NCBI RefSeq assembly: GCF_023204835.1
Contig: NZ_CP096270.1
Span: forward strand, 1,116,001 to 1,180,000
Direction: 5' to 3'
From: Salinarchaeum laminariae
GTDB taxonomy: Archaea; Halobacteriota; Halobacteria; Halobacteriales; Salinarchaeaceae
Length of the DNA stretch: 64,000 bases
The notes beneath the pieces were generated by a model. That model was not told the DNA's origin and did not search any database. It worked only from the letters and a program-made list of their open reading frames with translations. Positions 1-8,430 of the stretch are shown here, in pieces (position 1 is the stretch's first letter; each line of letters begins with the position of its first letter). The translations under genes and the position numbers were made by a program.

Positions 1-2420
1 ACGAGTGACGTCGGGTCCGCGGATTTGGCGACGTCGTCGGACCAGTATCCTGTGGCCCAGCGAAGCCCGACGTCGCGGCCGCGCGTGTCTTCGGGGTCGT
101 AGAGGCCGTTGACGAACGGTGGGATCGAAATGTCTGTGGGGATGTCGGTGTTTGTCGGCGGTGCGAGTCCGGCGATGCTCCCCTGAGTGATGATGCGTTG
201 GGCGTGTGGACCGTGGGCCCAGAGGTCGAATCCGGGATTCGCCACGACGATGACATCGTCTTGATCGCCCTTCGAGTCGTGTACTGTGCGGAATTCGACG
301 TCGTGTTTCGTGTCGGCGGTGCTCGGTTCGTTCGGTCCCATGTATGGGTCTTCTCTGAACGGGGCGAGTAATTCGGCGAGTTCACGAGGGAGGAGGTGTT
401 CGTCCCCCTCCCATTCTCTGATCGTCTCGACGAGGGCGTCGAGATTGGCGACTCGTTGTGCAGGATCGACGTCGAAACATCCATGCGGATTTGCTCGGAG
501 GGCGAGCGTCTCGATGATGTCATCTACGTATGTTCCAGCTGGACGTGAGAGGCAGTCGCCGCGTCTTTCGCGGAGTTCGACGAGCCCTTCGAGTACGTGC
601 TGGTGAGCGGCCGCGAGGTCACCGTCGTCGAGAACGGCCTCTATGTCCCAGTGATTGCTCTCGAATTCGTTTTCGAGTGATTCGATCCCAAGGTCCGACT
701 CGGCGATGAGGCCACGCGTTCGCTCAGCGTCAGCTGGTGCGCCGAGCCATTCACAGACGTCGAGCACTGCGTTGACGACGTCGCATTCGAAGAGGTCTTC
801 ACTGGCGTTCCGAACGTTGAGCCCCTCCTCTTCGAACGCTTCTTCGTACGCATCCATTTTCGAGGACCACCGGAACAATACGGTGATTCCGAGGGGGTCA
901 CCGTCATCGTCGGTGAACGTCCCATCTGCGAGCCCCTTGGAGAGGAGCGTCGCCAGCGTCGTTGCTTCCCCACGACCTTCGTGAGGTTTGATCCAGGTGT
1001 AAGAATCTGGGTCCGAAGCCACGGGGTCGAACGCAGCGATGTGAACGTTTGACTGTCCAGTCGGATCTCGTGCAGCATCGAGGCCCGGGTACTGGACGTC
1101 CAACTCTCCGAGATCCCCGCGTGCCGGATCAGTGAGGGCTGCCTCAGAGATTTCGTTGATCGCTTTGGCGACGTCGGGGACACTCCGATACGTGGTCGTC
1201 GCGGTCCGGTGCTCGTGGACGTCCCAGTCGATCCCGAGATACCTCCCGGCGGTCGTTGCTGTCCCGAAGAGGGTTGGTTCGGCGTGCCTCCACAGGTAGA
1301 CGCTCTGGAGGAGGTCACCGGCTGCGAACACTCGCGTACGAGGATTGACCAGGTGGGAGAGTGCAGCGTGCTGAATCGACGAAACATCTTGAGCCTCGTC
1401 GATGATCAGGCTCTGGACTCGTGTTTGGTACCGCTGTTTGATCCTGGTCCGGTGGTCGTCATCGACGTCGTCGAGTCGGTCGTCGAAATACGCGTCCACG
1501 AGGTACGCCACGTCCGTATGTGAGACGGCTCCTTGATCGCGGATGGTTCGTCGATACGCCCGCCGGTACGCTTTGAGCACGACACAGAAGTCCTCGATGC
1601 AGGCACTCCAGTCGTCGTAGAGCCGTGAATCAGCGTCACTGATCGTGCTTCGTTCATCGTCGTCGATTTTGTCGTAGATTCTAGCGTCGACATCTGTTCC
1701 CACGTAGCGATCAACAGCAGCAGCGACGTCGTCGAACGATTCTGGACGACCGTCCGCGTACACGTCGTTGAGGGTTCGTTCGAGTTCAGCTTGAAACTCC
1801 ACCGTCGAGATTCGACGGTCCCGGCAGTGCGTAACGGCGGCTTCAAGCATATCGCTCACGCCGTCGTCGTACTCGGCGTCGGGATAGGCGTCCTCCAGCC
1901 GCTCCAGTCGCTGCGCCAGATCTGAATCGTTCTGAAGAGCCCGATAACAAGATGCATGCAGTTGCTTTTGTCGCGCAGTATTCCCGACAGCCGGCATTTC
2001 CTCGAAGCCGATGTCGTGTGCAATCCCGCTCAGAACATCGCGTAGGATACTGTCGATTGTACCGATGAACGGAGCCTCCCGAACCCGCTGAATTAGCAGC
2101 TCCAACTCCGCGGATGATACCTGGTCTGCGGCGGGAACCAGATCGTGTTCGACAATCTGCCGGAGACGGTCAGTGATAGCCGGAATAATGCTCTCCGCTT
2201 CGGATCGGTTGAACGAGATCACTGAGACTCGCTGCTCGGGCGTCGCGTCCCCCTCGACGTACCGCCGTAGAATGTCCTCAGCGGCAATATGCTGTGAGAC
2301 TACAGACTTACCGGCACCCGGGACGCAATTGAGCGTGTACAATCCCGAATCGTCGTCGAAGTACGCGTCTCGAATCGACCGCTGTGCGTCCCGAAGCCGA
2401 ACCGGATCGTCACTCGCCAT
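1..2420 (-). CDS. UvrD/Rep-type SF1 helicase (AddA-like), 3' end outside window
   Basis: An open frame of 806 codons begins with ATG at 2420 and runs off the left edge without a stop. Superfamily 1 helicase motifs are visible: a Walker A element (PGAGKS) near residues 34-39, motif II DEAQD near residue 340, and a motif V-like HDSKGDQDDVIVV near residue 711. This order fits an ATP-dependent 3'-5' DNA translocase of the UvrD/RecB/AddA type acting on DNA ends in the cytoplasm. The start overlaps the end of the upstream AddB-like gene by 11 bases, so the two are probably translationally coupled and may form one helicase complex. Whether a C-terminal PD-(D/E)XK nuclease domain is present cannot be seen, because that end lies outside the window. 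Helicase identity is secure; the AddA-like role is inferred from the neighbour. Confidence 0.85.
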   Translation of the reverse strand, partial: MASDDPVRLRDAQRSIRDAYFDDDSGLYTLNCVPGAGKSVVSQHIAAEDILRRYVEGDATPEQRVSVISFNRSEAESIIPAITDRLRQIVEHDLVPAADQVSSAELELLIQRVREAPFIGTIDSILRDVLSGIAHDIGFEEMPAVGNTARQKQLHASCYRALQNDSDLAQRLERLEDAYPDAEYDDGVSDMLEAAVTHCRDRRISTVEFQAELERTLNDVYADGRPESFDDVAAAVDRYVGTDVDARIYDKIDDDERSTISDADSRLYDDWSACIEDFCVVLKAYRRAYRRTIRDQGAVSHTDVAYLVDAYFDDRLDDVDDDHRTRIKQRYQTRVQSLIIDEAQDVSSIQHAALSHLVNPRTRVFAAGDLLQSVYLWRHAEPTLFGTATTAGRYLGIDWDVHEHRTATTTYRSVPDVAKAINEISEAALTDPARGDLGELDVQYPGLDAARDPTGQSNVHIAAFDPVASDPDSYTWIKPHEGRGEATTLATLLSKGLADGTFTDDDGDPLGITVLFRWSSKMDAYEEAFEEEGLNVRNASEDLFECDVVNAVLDVCEWLGAPADAERTRGLIAESDLGIESLENEFESNHWDIEAVLDDGDLAAAHQHVLEGLVELRERRGDCLSRPAGTYVDDIIETLALRANPHGCFDVDPAQRVANLDALVETIREWEGDEHLLPRELAELLAPFREDPYMGPNEPSTADTKHDVEFRTVHDSKGDQDDVIVVANPGFDLWAHGPHAQRIITQGSIAGLAPPTNTDIPTDISIPPFVNGLYDPEDTRGRDVGLRWATGYWSDDVAKSADPTSL

Positions 2421-3642
2421 CGGCCACCTCCGCGTCGAGCATCGCTACAACAGCGTCCGGGAGTTTTCGATCGGTACTCACCAGCCGTCGACGCTCTTCG
2501 GCCGAAACTACGTCGGTGTCCAGATGTTCCAGCAGCGGGGAGGGGCGTCGTTCCTCACCAGAGGGGGATTCTGTATGGCGAGTCACGATCAGCCCGTCTC
2601 TAGCGGCTCGGTGGGTGTCGTCGAACTGATCGCGGTCCCGCCCTGTCGTCCACGCTGATCGCGGTGCGAGCGCACCGACACGACCATCGCCACGAAGGAT
2701 TGCTTCCTGGAGCTCCGGGGGGACGACGCTCCCTGTTTGCTGTGGCCACTCACCGTCGACTAGCCCGACCGCAATGACGTAAGGAATGTCCAACAGCCAC
2801 ACGTCGCTGGCCTCGAACACGTCCACCGCTCGCGCGTTCGAATGTTCCCTTCGACCAGGGCGCTGCGTTGCGATTAGCTGGTTCAACTCTGCAGCGCTGC
2901 TCCACGACCGGTCAACCGTTCCTTCGTCGAGTCGATCTGCGTACTTGTGACGCAGTTGCTGGATGAGTGTTTTCACACGAACGACTGCGCGGGCGTCGCG
3001 CTCTGTGTCGACCAGAGAGGGGGAATCGTTCTCCTTCGTTACCGTGAGACCGAGTTCCTCGTACGCTTCGACGACGCCGGTGAGGACGTCCGTCGTAGCT
3101 TCCGGGGTCGGTTCCGGGCAGTCACCGAGCCACTCAGCATACGTCACGAGCCGTTCGCCAATCTCCGCATTCGCTTCCAGTTCCTCGATCCACTCACTGA
3201 GCGTCTGCGCTTCGTCCGGTAACGCCTGTAGCGATTCCTGCACCGCCTCGGGCTCGACTGGCCACGACGACGTCGACGAACGGGGACTCCAGCGGTGCTC
3301 CAGCGGTCGGAGTAACATCGCAGGAGGCAGCTCTTCGGAACCGAGCACCTCACACACTGACTCGACGAGAGCAAACGGGCGTGTACGCGTCACTCGAAGC
3401 TGGGTCCAGACTACGGGAGTAACTCCGTACTGGATGGCCGCACGATAGAGCGGCTCCTCGTACGTGTCCAAATCGCGTACGACGACCGCGATGTCGCGTA
3501 CCGGAATCCCGCAATTCCTGAGAGAGGACACGGTAGCCTTCACCGTTCGAGCTTCGTTCCGGCGCGTCGACGCCACTATCTCTGCAGCGGGGACATCGGC
3601 GTCGTCGAGTGGCTCCGCGAGGGCGAGCCGGTTGCACATCAT
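2410..3642 (-). CDS. AddB-like helicase-nuclease subunit, C-terminal part
   Basis: This 410-residue protein shows two features of the degenerate second helicase half of AddB/RecC-like proteins. One is an RRNEARTV...GIPVRDIAVVVRDLDTYE segment (residues about 27-63), which resembles the AddB block that assigns remade intermediates. The other is a VFEASDVWLLDIPYVIAVGL-type segment followed by DGEWP. No Walker A is visible and no C-terminal PD-(D/E)XK nuclease domain follows, although AddB proteins normally carry one. The ATG lies in an ATGA overlap with the stop of the upstream gene, so the 295-residue and 410-residue proteins together look like one split AddB-like protein of about 705 residues. 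They could be two coupled subunits or the product of an ancient frameshift. Family assignment is moderate. Confidence 0.6.
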   Translation of the reverse strand: MMCNRLALAEPLDDADVPAAEIVASTRRNEARTVKATVSSLRNCGIPVRDIAVVVRDLDTYEEPLYRAAIQYGVTPVVWTQLRVTRTRPFALVESVCEVLGSEELPPAMLLRPLEHRWSPRSSTSSWPVEPEAVQESLQALPDEAQTLSEWIEELEANAEIGERLVTYAEWLGDCPEPTPEATTDVLTGVVEAYEELGLTVTKENDSPSLVDTERDARAVVRVKTLIQQLRHKYADRLDEGTVDRSWSSAAELNQLIATQRPGRREHSNARAVDVFEASDVWLLDIPYVIAVGLVDGEWPQQTGSVVPPELQEAILRGDGRVGALAPRSAWTTGRDRDQFDDTHRAARDGLIVTRHTESPSGEERRPSPLLEHLDTDVVSAEERRRLVSTDRKLPDAVVAMLDAEVADGE

Positions 3643-4526
3643 GACTCGAACACCACCGCTCCCGGTTCAGCGACGTCCAACAGCTGCGGCACACGACGTG
3701 AGAGGTACGACCCCGTTCCACGTCGAAAGTGGATGTGGGCAGACACGGATACCGAGTTTAGCACGGCGTGCAACAGGTCGATATGGGCGGCTGGAATGCT
3801 GCTCACTCCGACGAGTGAAACGCTATCCACCTCCGGAAAGGCTTCCTGCCAAGCCCGTCCGTTGGTAGCGAGAATTTCCCTGGCTGCGCGGCGGACGATC
3901 TCCACGTCGGAAATCGACTTCGACGCACGCTTGCGGAGTGCACGTTCCACGTCCGTAGCAGCACTCAGGATCTCGGTTGCATCTGCATCGATTGGCGCTG
4001 GCAGGCTACTGGCGAAACCCTCGAGGATTTCGACCCGTTCCGGATGGAACCCGGTCACAGCCTCTAGCTCCGTTCGAGTCTGCTCGAGAGTTTGGGGATC
4101 CGAACGCACTGCGGAGGTCGTTATCGAGACGTCCTCGTCCGAGAGTACGGATCGGATCATCGATAAGCGGTCAATGCGGTCGGTCGTTCTCGTCGGGAGA
4201 TCAGCAGCATCGAGAACACGCTTGCCGACCTCAGGGGGATCCGCGAACTGCAAGCCGTCCTTCGGCGTCTGTGACTCCCTGAGTCTCCGCTGGATGTTGC
4301 GCCGGTGTAATTTCACCGGAGCAAGGACCAACTCCGTTAGCTGGGGTGAACTGTCCGCACGTTCTAGGAGGGCATCGTCGTTCCCGACGTGGAGAGTCAA
4401 ATTCTTCGGTAGCTCCGTTTGAGGCGGCTGATCCATGGGTACGTCATCGACGGTAGCGGAGGCGTGACCGAGATGTACGAGTTCGTTCCGGACCGAATCC
4501 CCATCACGTACTGTGAGAGCAATCAT
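3639..4526 (-). CDS. AddB-like helicase-nuclease subunit, N-terminal part
   Basis: This 295-residue protein is encoded between the DUF7344 gene (ATGA overlap at 4523-4526) and the second AddB-like gene (ATGA overlap at 3639-3642). A region of alternating helices (LHRRNIQRRLRE near residue 73; LEAVTGFHPERVEILEGF near 155) and the ending VSVSAHIHFRRGTGSYLSRR fit the inactivated first RecA-like domain of AddB/RecC-type proteins. No nucleotide-binding P-loop is present. It is too short to be a complete family member alone; with the downstream protein it makes one plausible subunit. The function is inferred mainly from gene order: the next partner is an SF1 helicase. Confidence 0.5.
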   Translation of the reverse strand: MIALTVRDGDSVRNELVHLGHASATVDDVPMDQPPQTELPKNLTLHVGNDDALLERADSSPQLTELVLAPVKLHRRNIQRRLRESQTPKDGLQFADPPEVGKRVLDAADLPTRTTDRIDRLSMIRSVLSDEDVSITTSAVRSDPQTLEQTRTELEAVTGFHPERVEILEGFASSLPAPIDADATEILSAATDVERALRKRASKSISDVEIVRRAAREILATNGRAWQEAFPEVDSVSLVGVSSIPAAHIDLLHAVLNSVSVSAHIHFRRGTGSYLSRRVPQLLDVAEPGAVVFES

Positions 4527-4924
4527 CGTTCAGTTCCCCCAACTGATTCTGCCGAATCCTCAGCAGGAGTGTAACACTCCGTCGTGATCCGGCGGATCTG
4601 CCTTGCAAGCGGATTAGTTGCGTCTGTCGGCTTGACCTGTTTCGAGCGATCGTCGTACTGCGCGACCCCCAAATCGTCGAGTTTCTCCAGATGACCCTGT
4701 GTCAACCCGATATAGACACGGGTACGCTGTTCACCCGTGACTTGACTCGGATCCACCGCGTTCTCACGCGCGGCGATTTCGACGGCGAGATCACTCGCCG
4801 ATACGGGATCGTTTGATCGGGAGAGCGAGAGGATAACCCGCCTCCGTCTGCTGTTTGAGATTGCCTCGAAGACATCGACAGGATCCAGCGGAATCGCGGG
4901 ACAGCAGTCAACGTCGCTCATCAT
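4523..4924 (-). CDS. DUF7344-type winged-helix protein
   Basis: This protein of about 133 residues contains a winged-helix block typical of the haloarchaeal DUF7344 family: DVFEAISNSRRRRVILSL near the start, then LAVEIAARE, then RVYIGLTQGHLEKLDDLGV. These small proteins are presumed DNA-binding regulators. The start at 4924 (followed immediately by a second ATG at 4921) is chosen because an excellent GGAGGG Shine-Dalgarno lies four bases upstream. A longer frame extends to 5038 but would run deep into the upstream gene. The chosen start overlaps the upstream winged-helix gene by 17 bases, and the stop overlaps the AddB-like gene by four. It may regulate the operon it belongs to, which is inference from context. 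Confidence 0.75.
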   Translation of the reverse strand: MMSDVDCCPAIPLDPVDVFEAISNSRRRRVILSLSRSNDPVSASDLAVEIAARENAVDPSQVTGEQRTRVYIGLTQGHLEKLDDLGVAQYDDRSKQVKPTDATNPLARQIRRITTECYTPAEDSAESVGGTER

Positions 4925-5222
4925 TTCCCTCCTGAGCAAGCCACTCTCCACGAGTCGTGAGCAAGACCGCCTGCCTGCCACGTTCTCCAATGAGGTCAGC
5001 GTAGCCTTCAGCCTCAAGTTGGTCGAGACGTTCGTCAATCTCAGTCAGGGCTAATCCGGTTTCAGCGGCAAGGTCCTGACGTGTCACTGCACCCGCAGCG
5101 GCGTAGGCAAATCGGGCGATTCGAACCAGTTCCGGGTCGTGGGCCGTCGGGTGAATCCTGTCGTTCTCCCGCTGAGAGACAGGGTTTTCACTCTCGGCAC
5201 TATTACTATCGTTTGCTGTCAT
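4908..5222 (-). CDS. small winged-helix (MarR/ArsR-like fold) protein, first gene of the operon
   Basis: Translation from ATG 5222 gives 104 residues. The central part (DPELVRIARFAYAAAGAVTR, then LAAETGLALTEIDERLDQLEAEGY) reads as a helix-turn-helix followed by a wing. It is probably a DNA-binding transcription factor and leads the helicase operon. The frame stays open upstream to 5366, but the TATA-like box at 5293-5301 lies inside that extension, so the longer start is unlikely. The N-terminal 30 residues are polar and probably disordered. No close family could be named. Confidence 0.6.
   Translation of the reverse strand: MTANDSNSAESENPVSQRENDRIHPTAHDPELVRIARFAYAAAGAVTRQDLAAETGLALTEIDERLDQLEAEGYADLIGERGRQAVLLTTRGEWLAQEGNDERR
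4927..4932 (-). promoter_or_regulatory. Strong Shine-Dalgarno that fixes the DUF7344 start
   Basis: GGAGGG on the minus strand is placed for the tandem ATGs at 4924 and 4921. It lies inside the 3' end of the upstream gene, as expected for internal re-initiation in an operon. Confidence 0.6.
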
Positions 5223-5292
5223 GCTTGGCAGCTGAGTCTCCGGTGTGCTAGCACCGGGGGCGATTTCGCGCCAAAATTGGATACTTGCTAGA

Positions 5293-5301
5293 CTATAAAA
5301 G
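5293..5301 (-). promoter_or_regulatory. TATA-like box of the helicase operon
   Basis: CTTTTATAG on the minus strand lies about 75 bases before the ATG at 5222. This implies a transcript with a leader of about 50 bases, unlike the leaderless genes farther right. It is the only strong TATA element before the five overlapping genes, supporting a single transcription unit from 5270 down past the left edge. Confidence 0.45.
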
Positions 5302-5508
5302 ATATTTGTATTCTTAATCGCCGTCGAGGCAGGTAGTTGCAGAAAGGGCTCTGCCTCCAGAATCACCTTTAGAGTTTAGACAACATTTAGAGAGGTGGCC
5401 TCAACGACGTCACCTTAGTGAAAGATCGGGAATCTCGATGCGCAACCGGCGTCGCAAGTTTACGAGTGCTTATTACAAGCAATTCAGAATACTTTCCAAG
5501 TTTAGCAT

Positions 5509-6048
5509 ATGACCCATCACGCTTCATCATACGACGATATCTGTACCAGTCGTGATCTCGTGGATTTTGACGATGTGAGGGACCTCAGCGAAGGAGACGC
5601 CATTGCTGCCCGCTCAATCTCAGAGCACTATCTCACAATCCTTGCAGGACGGATTCAAACTATTGCCAGTGATGACCCCGATGACGTGTTCCAAAGCGAT
5701 ATTGACGAAGATATAGATAATCCAATAACTCTTCCTGAGGTAGTCATCAACGGGGACGTGTGGTGGGAAATCGAGGACGACGGCCTCTGTGATTTGAGCG
5801 ATCGATTAGATGAGCGGCCGCCCTACCAACGCTATCACTTTCTGTCGCCCCAAGAGGCGCCTCAGTGTAGACTAGCTCTCGAAAACACCGGGAGAGTGAA
5901 ACTCGTCATACCAACTCCGAATTCGAACGGTTCCCGAGTGACCAGTTATACTCTTGAAAAACATGGATACGTAGACCGACTGCGATCAGGGCCAGTTGTT
6001 AACCCTGAATTGATGCTCCCTGACAGGCTTGACCGCCCAACTGATTAG
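5509..6048 (+). CDS. hypothetical protein (179 aa)
   Basis: An acidic, soluble 179-residue protein with haloarchaeal composition, divergent from the helicase operon and sharing its upstream region. No signal peptide or membrane segment is visible. The C-terminal half (PQEAPQCRLALENTGRVKL, then SYTLEKHGYVDRL) could hold a winged-helix-like fold with a terminal LEKHGYV wing, but I do not recognise a family. A wet A+T-rich stretch just before the ATG (5470-5508) may hold the promoter. Whether it functions with the divergent operon is unknown. Confidence 0.55.
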   Translation: MTHHASSYDDICTSRDLVDFDDVRDLSEGDAIAARSISEHYLTILAGRIQTIASDDPDDVFQSDIDEDIDNPITLPEVVINGDVWWEIEDDGLCDLSDRLDERPPYQRYHFLSPQEAPQCRLALENTGRVKLVIPTPNSNGSRVTSYTLEKHGYVDRLRSGPVVNPELMLPDRLDRPTD

Positions 6049-6204
6049 TGCGCTGGAAGCCGGCGATTCGTCCGATGCCGCCGGCCCCAAACAGCTTGAG
6101 AACGCCCTATGCAGCTCGTGTTGACCACCGTGGGACTGGCTTCTTCGTCATGGTGTTTACAAATCAGTATCCTGATAGCGAATAATCACCTTCGGCGGCT
6201 TAAA

Positions 6205-6692
6205 TCAGTCACCGATGTCGATATTCGTCTCATCTTCCAGCCGCTCCTCGAGTTCATCGTGAAACCGTTCCTGCACGATGTGCTTCAACTCTCCATGCTT
6301 GAACTCGCGCTTAACGTCGCGAACGGTCGATACGTTCTTCGCCAGACGGAGATATTCGGCGGTTCGGTCTCCAACACCAGGTAATTCCTGAATTGACTCG
6401 TCGACTTCTACAGGATGGTTTTCTAGCAGTGAGGTCGCAATATCGAGGGACTCCTCTACTACGCCTGTCCCCGGGTGTATGATGTAAACCTCTCCGAGCG
6501 AAGGCTGCCCGTCTCCAGTATCGATGCTTTTCGGAGGAACGAGTCCGGTCACCATCCCGGTGTTCGCCCGTACCTTAACTCCATAATCCGAAGCAGATGC
6601 CCAGATATACTCTTGGGGTCCTTTTTCTCCACTGTCCAACCTTGTATATCCTCGACAAAATCGAAAAACGGCCGATCGGACATGATTTTCAT
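6205..6692 (-). pseudogene. helix-hairpin-helix protein, probably frameshifted
   Basis: The longest frame (6205-6639) has only a TTG start, yet carries a good helix-hairpin-helix motif, IQELPGVGDRTAEYLRLA, which usually binds DNA non-specifically. Upstream, a different frame starts with ATG at 6692 or 6683 and reads MSDRPFFDFVEDIQGWTVEK before losing sense near 6615. Joining the two frames around the A- and C-rich run near 6615-6625 gives a sensible protein of about 160 residues. I therefore call one frameshift, either real decay or a sequencing error. If neither, the TTG-started protein of 144 residues is the gene. It sits next to transposase relics. Confidence 0.5.
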
Positions 6693-6739
6693 CTAATGGA
6701 TGTTGGCATTAAATCTCCTCCCAGAATCTCTGGCACTGT

Positions 6740-7255
6740 TCAGATTAGCTGATTCCATGCGAAGGCCAGCATCCTGAGCCACGATTCGGCCCATTCGACA
6801 GACGCGTTTCGGAAGTATTTCCAAACTGGTTGGTTCGTCGTTTTACCTCTTTGAATATCCGTTCAACGGCGTTCTGTCATCTGTGTGCCAAATGTCGCCA
6901 CTCACAGCCGGAGGCGGTGGAGCGCACCATGCAACCACGGCGCTCCATCGACGAGGAACATGGCGTCGTTGAGTCGTGTTTCACGAGTAGCGCAGCGATA
7001 CACTGGTGGGAGAATGCCATCACACACCGATTGTAGAGGCCAACGTGATGGAATTCGTTCGTCGCGGGATCGACGGCAGCGTAGAGCCAGAAACCGCTCG
7101 CCGTTAAAGTTGATCACCTCTCATCGATCGCGACATGATCCGGGGATTTGCGCCCTCGAACTCTAAATCAGCTTTTTGGATCTAGTTGTGAACAGTCGGT
7201 CGGATGCGATCGACACCAAAGCCATCGAATATAGAGACAGTATAATAATATGGTG
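6740..7255 (-). pseudogene. decayed IS6-family transposase
   Basis: Fragments in several frames match the order of a haloarchaeal IS6-type DDE transposase. In order these are a VHNWIQKADLEF-like stretch, PDHVAIDE (first catalytic Asp region), FWLYAAVDPATNEFHHVGLY, FLVDGAPWLHGALHR (second Asp region), NAVERIFKEVKRRTNQFGN (catalytic Glu region), then WLRMLAFAWNQLI and a stop at 6740-6742. Several frameshifts and stops separate them, so it is inactive. GGCACTGTTCAG near 6732 just beyond the stop resembles one terminal repeat; I could not identify the other. Confidence 0.75.
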
Positions 7256-7569
7256 TCTCACTGTGTGAAGATTCATACTAAGCATTATCAGCGCTTTAGT
7301 ATCGACTTATACTCTACAAAATATAACTCTAAGGGATCGCTAGTTTGTCTGAGGCGGTCAGTTTCTGGCATAGAGCACTACATAATCCAGCCGCCTCACC
7401 CTTCGCTTTTAAACAAACACGCCCTTGCTTAGGCGCTCGAGATTGGGCCGTTCAGCGGCGGATGGTCTAGTATCGTGTTCCTAGTAGCTGTCGATAACTG
7501 TTTAACTTACTAGGAAGTGAAGCGGGTAGGTTCAGTTGGTGTAGACGTAGCTAGCCCGCTCCGTGAAGT

Positions 7570-8350
7570 AAGTCTTCACGCTCGCTCAAAAAGCCGTCGT
7601 CGGCAACGCGAAACCCGTTAGAGCGCGGCGTATACGGCTACGCCGACTGGGTAATCGTCTCGATTCACGGCCTCAAAACGGATCTCGATTTCCCATATTG
7701 GCAGCCGCTGGACGTGCTGTACGAGATGCCTCGAATCGCTCGAATTTTCGGCTTTGAACCGACCGATTTACCCGATTTCACCGCCGTCTGTTCGAAGATA
7801 CAGGAGTTGAAATATCGATCTGGCGGCTACTGCAGCTGTCGGCGGAGCTGCACAACACCGGCGAGATTCAGCCAATCGACGCAACCAGGATGGATCAGAT
7901 CGCGGTGAGCCAGCATTACGCAAGTCGATGAATTACAAGGCCCAAGACGTGAAAAAGACGGCCTTGATCGATTGAAAACTGGCGGAATTTTTATATACAC
8001 TTTTCAGTGAAACAACCACACGGCTCGCAAGTTGCGTGGCAGCTGCTTACGCAGAACCTCGACAAGCTGCCTGTACCGACTGCCGACAAAGTCTACGACT
8101 GGGAGCTACTTCGCCAATAATTTCCCTCCGAAAGTAACAGGTATTTTATTAACTCCTGCGAAGTTGGTTGGCACGGCGTCGCCAACAATGTCTTGGTAGA
8201 TAATACGACGTACATCAACGGTCGAACATCGAAGCGACGCTTTTCGCTCCGGACAGATACGGCGAGATCTTGCGAACAAGAACGTGGTTCGGGCAATTCC
8301 GCGAACTCGTGCTGAAATACGGCGTCAGAACGTTGAACTCATGCTGAGCC
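7570..8350 (+). pseudogene. decayed IS5-family transposase
   Basis: Fragments on the plus strand follow the order of a haloarchaeal IS5-type transposase. They include LAQKAVVGNA, YADWVIVSIHGLKTDLDFPYW, LDVLYEMPRIARIFGF, AIDATRMDQIAVSQHYA (catalytic Asp region), ADKVYDWELLRQ, GWHGVANNVLVDNTTY and TWFGQFRELVLKYGV. Frameshifts after about 7830 and a stop near 8118 break it up. No terminal repeats were recognised. With the neighbouring IS6 relic it makes a 1.6 kb mobile-element graveyard. Confidence 0.75.
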
Positions 8351-8430
8351 ACTCAAACGCATGAATTCAGTCGTCCACACAAGGCCCAAAATGAGTAAAC
8401 CCTTTGTAATTGCACTGTTAAAAATCACCA

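Noticed and set aside
6475..7432. Several short plus-strand frames around the IS6 relic
   Set aside because: They are opposite the decayed transposase fragments, which explain the sequence better.
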